NCBI RefSeq assembly: GCF_048564905.1
Contig: NC_132992.1
Coordinates: 21,338,501-21,402,500, forward strand
Length of the DNA stretch: 64,000 bases
Direction of reading: 5' to 3'
From: Vicugna pacos
Taxonomy: Eukaryota; Chordata; Mammalia; Artiodactyla; Camelidae
A program made the position numbers and the translations under genes. The notes below the pieces were generated by a model. That model worked only from the letters and a program-made list of their open reading frames with translations. It was not told the DNA's origin and did not search any database. Position 1 is the stretch's first letter. Each line of letters opens with the position of its first letter. Below, piece after piece: positions 47,475 to 58,260 of the stretch.

Positions 47475-47910
47475 GAGGACACTTCTTACAGAGAGAGACT
47501 CATCTGCAGGTGATTCTCCAAGGACATGGGAAGATAGGTGTAAGCCCTGGAACCTAGACCCATAAGTGGAGGGAAGCTGCTTTCTGCTGGGAATGATGGC
47601 CAAACCCACCCTGAGAGGGAATGGCACTAACTCTGAGACCTTCCGACAGCGCTTCAGGAGATTTCATTACCAGGAGGTAGCTGGGCCTCGGGAGGCTTTC
47701 AGCCAACTCTGGGAACTTTGCTGTCGGTGGCTAAGGCCGGAGGTGCGCACCAAGGAGCAGATTGTAGAATTGTTGGTGTTAGAGCAGTTCCTGATCGTCT
47801 TACCTGGGGAGATCCAGAATTGGGTGCAAAAACAATGTCCAGAAAGTGGAGAGGAGGCAGTGGCTCTGGTGGAAGATTTAGAAAGAAAGCCTGGAAGACC
47901 TGGACGTTCG
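47475..47910 (+). CDS. ZSCAN29: ZSCAN29 exon with start codon and SCAN domain (CDS from 47596)
   Basis: The acceptor tctgccctag at 47474 opens an exon with about 120 bases of 5' UTR. The coding part gives [16 protein letters not shown] through [13 protein letters not shown]; donor gtgagc after 47910. An extra in-frame ATG sits directly before the start (ATGATGGCC). Confidence 0.93.
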
Positions 47911-50900
47911 GTGAGCAGGGAGGGGGAATTCAGAAGCGTTGTGACTGGGAAGGGGCAAGATAAAAGGCCAAATTAAGGGACAGTCAGGTTTAAAGAGGGG
48001 CAGTCTCCCTTGGTGATGCTTATACTTCTAGTCCTTTAACAGCTAACTTTTTCAGATAGACCTTATTGGGAGACGCTGCCTGGGTGTACCTTTGCCACCA
48101 TGTCATAATTGAGTTATTCCTAGTTTCATAGTTTTTCACTTAATAGGGAAGAAAGGGAAACTATTTTATAGCCTGTAGTCGGGTTTACTGTTTTAATCTT
48201 TTTCTTCTGGCGTTCCAGCTGCTCTAAGCTAATGGAATAAGAAAGACCATTGTTTGGTATTAACTACCCCCACCCTCCACCCCAGCCCTAGCCATGTCCC
48301 AAAAGGATGATCTCCTTTGGGGTATTAAATAATCTCCTCTGGGAATACCCCTAATTATGACCTTGCAGTGACAATTCGTGGGGGTTGTTTCTAGGTCACA
48401 GTCTCTGTGAAGGGGCAGGAAGTGCGCTTGGAGAAGATGACACCCCTGAAATCATCACGAGAGTTATTAAGTGTTCGGCAGGAGTCAGTGGAACCCCAGC
48501 CCAGGGGTGTACCCAAGAAAGAGAGGGCAAGAAGCCCAGACCTGGGACCGCAGGAGCAGATGAACCCAAAGGAGAAGCTCAGACCTTATCAAAGGAGCGG
48601 TGAGGAGTAGATTCATATGGGAAGACAGGATGCCATTCTAAGTTGGGAAGTAGGGTTGGGAGTAGTGAGTGGGAAAGGGATTTCAGGAATGAGTGGAATT
48701 GTAGAGTATGCAGTTTTGGGGGACCTCTTGAAGGCATGGAGTTTAGCTCTTTGCTGCAATAAGAATTCTTACATTTCCTCTCTTGATAAGTCGGCCAGAG
48801 GATGGCCCCCTAGTTTCTACCAGAACTTGGAATTATTTTCTTTCCTCCTCGTAATGATGACACTGGGTCAGAATTTTCTAGATGAAAACTTCTCTATACT
48901 TGAAGACACATCTTCCTTTTAGTCATTTTCCTTCTCCATATTAAACTGTATTTGTTTCTTTAGGCTTTTCCCCAGAAGCTCCATTCTTCAGACATACTAG
49001 GTTTTGTTACTGTCCCTTGGAACCTTAGAAGTTTTCTGAATAGCATGTTAATTGTGGGGAATTAAATTACATATATCATTCCAGTGAAGGTCTGGTAGGA
49101 AGAGGCAGAGTAAGAATTTTACTTCAGAATTTCACTACACTTTCTTTCAGTATAGCTCAACTAATTATTTGATGATTGTTGTTCACTCATTACTCCCAGG
49201 ACTCTTAGTGCTTTCCCCATTGTCTTTGTGCCTAGTGCTTCCTATTCTACTTGATTCTGTAGAACTTGTTTTTCTTCTTTGTACTCTGCTGAACTCCATT
49301 TTGTGTGGTTTTTTTTTTTTTCCTTTGATCACTTCTTTAACTCATTGAGGTTGTTTTGAATTCTGATCTTATCTTCCAACATGCCAGCCTTCTCCAGCAG
49401 TCTGGTAGTGGTCTCCGTTTAGTCATCCTGATGCCATCCCTCAACCCCACAGACAGACTTGCACAATTAATCAGTTTTTGAACACCTACCATGTGCTTGA
49501 CACTCTGCAGGAGTGCTCAGTAATAATAAAAGGTTCTCAGAAGAGCCTACAGTATGATTGAGAACATAAATATATGCTGAACTAAAGTGTATCGAAACAA
49601 TGACAGATAATGACTTGTCACTGAGTTTGAGTACAGCAGGGGTTTGGCAGAGTGGGAGACGACGGAGGGCTGTAGGGAAGGCTTTACAGGGACATGAGCA
49701 AATGCAGCTTCTTGAAGGATGGTTAAATTTGGATAGAAGGGAGGGAGTTAAAGGCAAGGCACAGAGGGGTGAATAAACGTGTGCTGTGTTCTGGAGATGG
49801 GTCTCTATGAGTGGGCCGTGTGTGGTGGGCGCTCAGGTTAAGGTTCAGCAGTACATACAGCATGTGAGCTCAGGAAGCAGGAGCCTGGAGGTTGGGAGGA
49901 CCGTGACTGCTGCAGTTCTCCAGGTCTGAGAAGAGGGCTAGACTCGGATGGTGGCAGAAGGGATAGATACACGAAGGGAAAACCTTTAGAATTTGGTGAC
50001 TGAGTGTGAAGGAAATGGATGAGCTGCAGATAGTCTCCCCCTTGAAATCACTCTGAATTTAATTCTCTAGCCCCACGTGGAGAACTACAGTTGACTCTTG
50101 AACAACGTGAGTTTGAATGTCCTGGGTCCGATATACACAGATACCCTTCATTAGAAATTACGACAGTACTGTGGCTGGTTAAATCTGCAGATATGGAGGA
50201 ACTGTGGCTGTGGTAGGTGGAGGACCTATCGTAAGTTATACTCAGATTAACCCCCATGTTATTCAAGGGTCAGCGCTGTAGGAGACAGGAGGTGACTGTT
50301 TCCAGCCGTGCTAGGACCTGCCTACAAGTGGTCAGGAGGGCTAGGGAGCAACTTGCAACAGAATTATCTGCTCCGAACACATGACAGAACTTTCCTCTCT
50401 TGTCAGCCTGCTCTGGAAAATAAAATAGTTCTCATTTTTTGAGGTTTCATGTATTTTCCCACTTTCTTCTACCCATTGAATTTTCTGAAAACATATTCTT
50501 AGACATTTTCTTTATGCCTCTTGGCTAAAAAAGGCAGGTCTGAACTCAGAGGTGTTTTTTATGATGAGTCAAAAGTATGATATTTTTTGTTTGCTTCCCT
50601 GCAAGCAGGATTTCCGCTTCCTAAAGCCCGTGTGGTCTCCAAATTGGAGCAAGGGGAGGCACGGATCCCAGATCTGGGCTCAAAGGAGAAGGAACTCCCA
50701 GGAGGCAGTCACACAGGAGGCAGACGAATGCACGCTGATCTGTTACCATCCAGGAGACAGAGAAGCTGGGTGGAACAGGATCACTGGGGCCTTGAGGACG
50801 AGAAGGTGGCAGGTGTGCACTGGGGCTATGAAGAGACCAGGACTCTCCTCGCAATTCTCAGTCAGACTGAGTTTTATGAGGCTCTCCGAAACTGTCATCG

Positions 50901-53900
50901 AAACAGCCAAGTGTACGGGGCTGTAGCTGAGCGGCTCCGGGAGTATGGCTTCCTCCGGACCCTGGAGCAGTGTCGGACCAAGTTCAAAGGTCTCCAGAAG
51001 AGCTATCGGAAAGTCAAGAGTGGCCACCCACCTGAGACCTGCCCCTTCTTTGAAGAGATGGAAGCTCTGATGAGTGCCCAAGTCATTTCCCTGCCCAGTA
51101 ACGACGTGGAGGAGACAGCCCCTCACTCTGGCCTGGTGGGCAGCGAAGCTGAGCCTGAGGAGCTGGAGCAGGAGGGCTGGCAGCATGAGGAAGGGGAAGA
51201 GGCCCTGGCTGAAGAGTCTGACAGTGACGAAGTGGGCCAGGAGGCCACCCCTCAGGACCCCAATAACTCCACCACACCTGTCCTCTTCCGAAGCCCAAGT
51301 GGTAAGAAGCTTTTCTTCTTGGGATTTTAGGATTAGACTGAGGAATTAATGAGACTGGATGTGGAGTCAGGAAGCATGTCACCCGCCAGCTTTGTCGCTT
51401 AAATAGAGAAGAGAAGCACTTCTCAGTTCTATGTGTATTTCACTCTCGTGTGTGAAAATCAGTGAGCTAGTAAGTGGGGAATAATTTTAGATATTTTAGA
51501 GAAATACACTCAGGAAATTCAAGAGAGTCCTGAAAACGATTATCACTCCTTCTATTTATTTCTCTATAATATTTTTTAGTGATTATAAACTCACTGAAGG
51601 CTAAGAAAAACTTGGCACTGTATTATCTTTAAGGAGAATATTTATGGAGCACCTTATGTGAACTGGTGTTTTATCTTTTCTCCTCCGAACTCAAAGTAAG
51701 TTTATTATGAATTCATTTTTACTTAGAATAGCATAGTGAGGGACCACCCAAAGTTGAGTAAGCATTCTGTAAGTTTCCTCTGAGACTCACAACACACACT
51801 GGCATTTTAACGGTACTAAGAAGTCTTACAGCAAGAAATCCTGTATAACACTCTACGCTGAAATATGATTTGCCTATGGAATAACTTTTAAATATTATTG
51901 TTGATGTTATTTGTTATTTGTTTTGATGGGAAGAAGTATGAATCAGGAGGCTTTGTTCCTAGTCCTGACCACTAATCAGCTGTCTGACCATTTCAGTTTG
52001 TATCCACTATAAAATGGGGCAGGGCAGCAAAACTACTCAAAGTTGCAGGTCCTCTGCAAACAGTGATCTGTTTCTTCCATTTTTTTTTTTTTATTACATG
52101 TGTGCTGTTACTTTTGTTCTGTCCTGGTCATCTGGTCTTCCTGTCTTGCACTTTTTACTTTCACTTTTCTCTATTCTTTTTCTCTTTTTGTCAACTGGAA
52201 TAAGTTTAGGTAAATCACAAACGTGGCACATATGCTAGCTGCTGTTATTTTCATGATCTTCGTTCTTTTTGTCTTTTTCCACTGCTTTTTCTGTCTTGAT
52301 TCTTTCCACTTCTTTACTTGCAGCGAGTGGGGGGTAGTGGGAGCAATGTAACCTCCAGCTGGCTCTCATTGTAAGAGAGCAAAGCATTCTAAGAGTTTGT
52401 GTAGATTTTGGAAACATGAGGTATTTTTACTTTTCCATCTGGGAGCCCAGGCTTAGGTGATCTTTCAAGATGCAGATGTTAGGACTAAGGAGTTGAGTCT
52501 GTAAAGCCCTGGCTGAGGTGGTGCTGATATTTCTCTTCTGGTGGCAGGTGTACACTGGGGCTACGAAGAGACAAAGACTTACCTTGCAATTCTTAGTGAG
52601 ACTCAGTTTTACGAAGCCCTCCGAAACTGTCACCGCAACAGCCAGCTGTATGGAGCAGTGGCTGAGCGGTTATGGGAATATGGCTTCCTGAGGACACCAG
52701 AGCAGTGTCGGACCAAGTTTAAAAGCCTCCAGACCAGCTATCGAAAAGTCAAGAATGGCCAAGCACCAGAGACCTGCCCCTTCTTTGAAGAGATGGATGC
52801 TTTGGTGAGTGCCCGGGCTGCTGCCCCGTCCAGTGATGGCCAGGAAGAGATGGCCTCACACCCCATCCAGGAGACCAGTGAGGCCGAAGCTGAGAAGCAA
52901 ACTGAGGAGGCAGATGAGGAGGCCACAGAAGAAGATTCTGAAGATGATGAAGAGGATACTGAGGTACCCCCAGAGGCTATGACCCGTGCTCCAGTCTTAT
53001 TTCAGAGCCCCAGTGGTAAGATCCTTTTACTTCTTAAGGCATGAATAGCAAAGGGAAGGCAGTGGGATTTAGGAGAAAAATCATCAGATTGAAGACCAGG
53101 AGGACTGGCCTATGCACACAGCAATCATGGATTCTTCTTGTGACCACCTTCTCTCTTCTCCATGTTTCCTGTCTGTTAAAGCAACTGGTTTATACCACCT
53201 GCTCACTGACTTGCCTCCTCACACGACAGCATCAGTCTGAGATGGTTGCAGACTTTGTAAATTTGCTGTCACCTGCATGTGAGCTGCTAGGTTATTCGGC
53301 AGTTTACCCAGCAGGGAATCTGAAAGCTGACATCTCCCAAGTAGCATGTCATGGAGGCAGAGTAGAATGAAGTTGATTTTTTGTTTGGTTGTTTTTTTTT
53401 TTTTTCCTTGGCAGGGGGTGAGGTAATTAGGTTAACTTATTGTTTACTTATTTTTAATGGAGGTACTGGAGGTTGAACCCAGGATGTACATGCTATGTGT
53501 GCGCTCTACCACTGAGCTATACCCTCCCCTCCATGAGGCTGATTTTTAAAGTTTCTCCTCATTTATGTTTTTCCTTCTAGTTTCAGCTTATATACTAGCT
53601 TTATGCCTGCTTTATTCACATATATGAAAACCTGATAACCTCTGTTTTCAGACATACTTATGCAAAATTCTGAGATTTCTGAGGGAACTGACCCTTAAAA
53701 TCTTACTGTGTAAGGGAAAAAAAAAAGACTTCATTATGGCTTCCCACCTCGTGGGAAGAATTATTCTGATTTTGGAGTCATATATATATATGTATGTGAA
53801 TCTGGACTAGGTTGTTTACTGGCTGAGTACCTTAGAGCAAGTTACTTAACCCCATAAGTTTGTTTATATATTAAGACTGATCTCATAATATTGATATAAA

Positions 53901-55910
53901 TGAGGTATCGTGGTGAAGCACTCAGCACAGTGCTTGGGCAGTAACTAAATAAGTTTTCTTTTCCAACAGTTCTTTAGATCAACATTCTTCAAGTGTGCTC
54001 CATGGAGCATCGATTCCACGGAGCTACTAATATGTTCCACTAAAAAATGGCTTCTAGGTTTAGGAAATGCTAAATATCCCTCTTGGAGGCACATAATTTA
54101 TATTTGCATATTTAAGGTTCTGAAGTCTCATTTAATCTAATGAACCTCTGTTTCATGGGGCATCTCCTAAGACTGGGCTTCTGGGTAGAACCCTGTTGCT
54201 TTAAGGAGTACATGTACAGGTTGTCACAGCATTCTTTTGTTCTCAGATTTAGTCCAGGGAATTTGGGATCCAGAGTTCATCTGAAAATTCTGCAAAATCA
54301 AACTAAATTTGCAAACTGAAAATATGCAAGTAACTGCAAATTCTCATAGCCTAGGCCCAGAAGCCTAGAAGAATATTAAAAGCTTAGCCAGGGCATTAAA
54401 GTAGTACTTTTGGAATATCTAGTGATTATTTTTTCACAGATAAAGAGAATGTTTTAGAGAGACACTTCCTAGCAGAGTTTCTCTCTGAGAGGGCCTTTTG
54501 TTCTTTGAAAGACACCAAGTATTTTTTTATTCTGTTTTCACTCTCAATATACTTTGGAATATGAGGGGAACGGGACTCATGTAGCTCTTTTTTGATATAG
54601 AAGTTTCCTAGAGTTTTCCTGGGCATTCCCTTCTATTCCATTTAGTTACTGATACCATGAACTAGATACCATGAACATGAACGAGATACCATGATAGGCC
54701 TGAGATGAAGCAAAAGTACAGCATCAGAAGGTGTTTTTCTTGCATAAACATGGTGATAATCATCTCAGATCTGGTAGGTTTTTCTTATTTTACTGAGAGG
54801 ATTTTCTGAAGATCCCAGGTATCCTGGGAGAGTTAACATATTAACCAGCCCCTACATAAATGAGAAGCATGTAACAGGTTACAAGTAGAGAAGTAAACAT
54901 TGGAATTTTAATAGATGGTAATTATTTAGGATCTAGAGCGCCCTAATTTTTATCTTTGATTATTTAATGTGATACTCGCTTAACCCTGGCACATAGTATT
55001 TGAGGACATGGATAACTTTTAAAATTCTATTCTTATGTCAGGTTTTGAGGCTGGATTTGAAAATGAAGAGAATCTAAAACGGGATATTTCTGAGGAAGTA
55101 CAACTACATAGGACATTACTTGCAAGGTCGGAAAGGAAAATCTCCCGGCATCTTAATCAGGGTAAAGGCAGTGAGAGTGAATGTAGATCAGGAAGACAGT
55201 GGGAAAAGACCCCAGGGGAAAGAAAAGGAAAAGCGACATCCCCAGAGAAGAGTTTAGGTAAAGTTTTAAGTCATCAGAGACCGTACTTGGGAGAGAGACC
55301 CTATAAATATCTCAGATATGGCAAAAGCTTTGGTCCAAACACCCACCTCATGCATCCGCTATCCCAACAAGCGGAAAATCCGTATAAATGTGCTGATTGC
55401 GGGAAAAGCTTCAGTCGGAGTGCACGCCTCATTAGACACCGGAGAATCCATACTGGAGAGAAACCTTATAAGTGTCTTGACTGTGGGAAAAGTTTCCGTG
55501 ACAGTTCCAATTTCATCACCCATAGGAGAATCCATACGGGAGAGAAGCCGTATCAATGTGGTGAGTGCGGAAAGCGCTTCAATCAGAGCTCAAGCCTTAT
55601 CATTCACCAGAGAACCCACACAGGAGAAAAGCCCTATCAGTGTGAAGAGTGTGGAAAAAGCTTCAATAACAGTTCTCATTTCAGTGCACACCGGAGGATA
55701 CACACAGGAGAGAGACCCCACGTGTGTCCTGACTGTGGAAAGAGCTTCAGTAAGAGTTCTGACTTACGTGCACATCACAGAACCCACACAGGAGAGAAAC
55801 CCTATGGCTGTCATGACTGTGGCAAGTGCTTCAGTAAAAGCTCTGCTCTTAATAAGCACCGAGAAATCCATACACGAGAAAAACCTCTGTCACAGTCAGC
55901 ACTTAAATAA
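47596..55910 (+). CDS. ZSCAN29: zinc finger and SCAN domain-containing protein 29, complete
   Basis: A nuclear, likely transcription-regulating protein. Five coding exons: 47596-47910, 48395-48599, 50609-51301, 52548-53015, 55042-55910, joined to 2550 nt = 849 residues plus stop (human 852, from memory). Order: SCAN dimerisation domain (about 12-100, [20 protein letters not shown]), a linker, two tandem Myb/SANT-like modules (starting about residues 242 and 405, each GVHWGYEET...[10 protein letters not shown]), acidic stretches after each, a degenerate finger (lacking its Cys pair), then six C2H2 fingers joined by TGEKPY-type linkers (about 673-840). The start matches human MAK...; another in-frame ATG lies one codon upstream (47593), preceded by an in-frame TAA at 47563. 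All introns are GT-AG. The gene is head-to-head with TUBGCP4 and convergent with ADAL. Confidence 0.97.
48395..48599 (+). CDS. ZSCAN29: ZSCAN29 coding exon 2
   Basis: Encodes [15 protein letters not shown] through EKLRPYQRS plus one base. Acceptor tttctag, donor gtgagg. Confidence 0.95.
50086..50282 (+). mobile_element. MER2-like Tigger (TcMar) MITE
   Basis: Terminal inverted repeats: 'tacagttgactcttgaacaac' (left, 50089-50106 core) and 'ttattcaagggtcagcgctgta' (right, 50261-50282). About 195 bases flanked by TA, the mariner-type target. Confidence 0.75.
50609..51301 (+). CDS. ZSCAN29: ZSCAN29 coding exon 3: first Myb/SANT-like module
   Basis: Encodes [18 protein letters not shown], a linker, then [20 protein letters not shown] through [14 protein letters not shown] and an acidic tail to VLFRSPS. 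Phase 1 at both ends. Donor gtaaga. Confidence 0.96.
51302..52547. other. ZSCAN29 intron between the duplicated Myb exons
   Basis: 1.25 kb with no recognised repeat or exon; a T-run at 52080-52092. Confidence 0.6.
52548..53015 (+). CDS. ZSCAN29: ZSCAN29 coding exon 4: second Myb/SANT-like module
   Basis: Encodes [20 protein letters not shown] through [14 protein letters not shown] and an acidic run [12 protein letters not shown] to VLFQSPS. A paralogous copy of exon 3, phase 1 at both ends. Acceptor tggtggcag, donor gtaaga. Confidence 0.96.
53381..53532 (-). mobile_element. Vic-1 SINE, full length, inverted
   Basis: On - it reads gggtatagctcagtggtag, then gggttcaacctccagtacc, then 'aagttaacctaattacctc' tail text and poly(A). 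Flanked by 14-bp direct copies 'atgaagttgatttt' (53367-53380) and 'atgaggctgatttt' (53533-53546), a target-site duplication with two changes. Confidence 0.9.
53770..53960 (+). repeat. MIR SINE
   Basis: 'ttactggctgagtaccttagagcaagttacttaacc' (split) and 'gaagcactcagcacagtgcttggg' are MIR core and tail, with a TA run inside. Confidence 0.65.
55042..55910 (+). CDS. ZSCAN29: ZSCAN29 last coding exon: C2H2 zinc-finger array
   Basis: The acceptor cttatgtcag opens at [15 protein letters not shown]. Six fingers of the form CxxC-12-HxxxH follow (first [20 protein letters not shown]), after a finger-like stretch [12 protein letters not shown] without its cysteines. Stop TAA 55908-55910. Confidence 0.96.
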
Positions 55911-55980
55911 GCCCCTGAGGGTCTATGAAGGAAACAGCCTCAATACATGTACTAAAATCATTTGGAAAAGTCTTCCAACA

Positions 55981-56022
55981 GTGAGATCCATCTCCTCAAC
56001 TGTGAGATCCATCTCCTCAACT
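55981..56022. repeat. exact 21-bp tandem duplication in the ZSCAN29 3' UTR
   Basis: 55981-56001 repeats exactly at 56002-56022 (unit starts gtgagatccatctcc). Confidence 0.95.
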
Positions 56023-58099
56023 GTGCCCTACTAGTTTAGGAAATACCCTGAAATTTACCCCACTGTTTGTTCCTATTTCTCCTGGATCTGGAGTCAAATT
56101 CCCAAAGCATCTTAAGAATGAAAGATTTCAGTCCCTCTCCTTGCTTGAATTGACAGGTAACACCTTTCCCTCTCAGTGCCCGTGTTGTTCCCCTAATAGA
56201 GAGGACCCAGTAGTAGGTCCTATGAGTTTGATGTCAGCCTTCTTTATTCATCCTGTTATTCAGCTGCATCTCCACTGGAAAAATCCATCACAGCAGCACT
56301 TCAGGGAGAAGTTGTGAGACTTCTCATTGAATGGGTCTAGCTCTTTGTGCAGTAATGGAAATGCAAAAAAGAATGACTTTTCCTGCTCACTTAAGCCTGT
56401 ACTCAGAATGACAGATCTGTCACGCACACTCTTCATTTACCTTAAAGGAGGAGAGTTTAATGTCCAGCTTGGTTCTGACCTGTGAATCATCTTGTCAAGA
56501 ACCTAGGTGTGCTATATGGGGAAACCATGTAAACCTTGTCTAAGTATTGAGGTGTGAACCCTGGATTTCTTAAGTTTCTTCCAAGCCCTAGAAGCTTTGG
56601 AATAGAATAATACTGCACTTATAGCACCTAGTTTGATTTTTAAATTTTTTTCCTGCTCCATCTCATCTGAATTTCATCTGTCTCTTGTGGTCCAGAAGCC
56701 CAAAGAGCAAGCCAGCTGAATGTGGTGACAGGAAAAGCAGCTAAAGCTGCCAAGAGGGAACTGTCCATATTCCACACACCCTAAACACCTGGCCTTGTGT
56801 TACACACCCTGTGGACACTTAGTACTAACCTGCAATAAGCAGAATCCACCTGCCACATTCCCATGGATTGGGAAAACAGACCGCTTTGTGCCAACAACTC
56901 TTTATACCCTAATGGTAACAAGGACAGATTGTCTTTGTCTGGTCAGTGGAGTTGACAATACTTGCACACATGCGCACACATATTCAACTGTGTACATCTA
57001 TTTTTAAAAGCAGCTCTTCAAACACAAATGTAATTCTGACCTTTATAATCAAAACGTATTGAAATAACTGCCTGTATGTTCATAGTACTATGATGAGCCT
57101 GTCTGTACAGCACAAGTTAAACACACTCCATCCTTATCCGTACAGTCTAAGATAGTGTCCATGACACTGACACGGACAAACACTAAGTGCACATATATAG
57201 CTGCCACAGTTTTAGGGAAATCTAGAAAGCTAGGTAGTAACACTATGCATAAATGTGAAGGTCTAGTGCATTAGAGTTTGTGAAAATTTGAGAGGTATTT
57301 TCTTTCATCAGGAAGGCTTCATGAAATAGAAGTGTTCAGAGGGAAGGTTACTGGGTAAATGAGAGCAGGAAGAACTTTCCAAAACTAACTGCAAAACTGA
57401 GTGCTGAGTGGGTGAGAAATGGGGAAACTGGGGCGCAATGGAGCAGAAGGCAAAGGACAGACTGTAAGGAAGGTGAGACAAAAGTTGGAGCAGTGCAGAA
57501 TGTAAGGGGTGGTACAATACGGGCTTCGTAGGAGGCAGAGAGATCTGGTCAGCTGAAGCACCGAGTGCCAGAGACACACGAGGAGGTGCTCCCATCCTCC
57601 AGAGTAAACTGGGGCCCGTGCTATGCCAGGAGACAACTGGGTGGCACCCAGGAAGAAGAATGAGCAGCTTTAGGGGACTGCTATGGGAGACCAAAGTCAG
57701 AAACTAGTATCTTGCAAAGATACTTTGATGGGCAGGTCAGAGGAAAGAGGACTGTGAGCAGATGGCCAAGGGCTGGGCTAAGCAGCTGTTTCATATTCAC
57801 ACGTAGTTGGAGTCCTGTGCCTGGACTGAGAGGTGGGGAGACAGATTCTCAAATTCACAGCTTACTGTGATAGATGAGAGACTACGTAGCACTCTGGCGT
57901 TGAGGGAATCTCCTAATTCCTAATTCTTAGGAATTAAGGGAGATGGTATCTCAATTATGTTGCCTAAGCAGACAGGAAGATGCAGGAAACACCAGTGTGA
58001 AGCAACACCTCAGGATCTGAGGCAGTTTAGGAAATGTGCTATGTTTTTTTAAAAATAAGAGATTCCTGTCTTCTGTGTATCTATGTACAGTCTTGTCGA

Positions 58100-58235
58100 A
58101 AAAGCACTGGTTGTGGTATCAGCAGATGTGAATTCTGGTTCCAGATGTCTTGTGTGTAAGTCAGCCTGCCTCCATTTCCCTTTCTATAAAGCAGAATAAT
58201 GTTTACACCTTCATCTGCCTCTCAGGGATACCATG
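58100..58235 (+). repeat. MIR SINE
   Basis: 'gcactggttgtggtatcagc...gtgaattctggttcc...ctccatttccctttctataa' fits MIR. Confidence 0.55.
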
Positions 58236-58260
58236 TTAATAAAAATTGTATCTGTAAACT

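Larger units (their letters stand above)
47911..50608. other. ZSCAN29 introns with old repeat text
   Basis: Apart from exon 2, no exon. 49470-49990 resembles an old, unnamed mammalian repeat ('acctaccatgtgcttgacactctgc...aaggctttacaggg'), and MER2 lies at 50086-50282. Confidence 0.4.
53016..55041. other. ZSCAN29 last intron
   Basis: Holds an inverted Vic-1 SINE (53381-53532) and a MIR (53770-53960). A small GATACCATGAAC-type local repeat lies at 54650-54695. No exon was seen. Confidence 0.6.
55911..58260 (+). other. ZSCAN29: ZSCAN29 3' UTR (inferred) and candidate poly(A) signal
   Basis: The first clear AATAAA on + after the stop is at 58238-58243, implying a 3' UTR of about 2.3 kb. A 21-bp tandem duplication lies at 55981-56022 and a MIR at 58100-58235. 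No other exon was seen. Confidence 0.45.

Noticed and set aside
50743-51186. 147-codon minus-strand frame opposite ZSCAN29 exon 3
   Set aside because: Antisense shadow of a GC-rich exon; a related shadow is seen opposite exon 4 because the exons are duplicates.
55318-56034. 238-codon + strand frame over the ZSCAN29 finger exon
   Set aside because: It is the shifted frame of the repeated finger-linker units; the real frame has six perfect C2H2 fingers.
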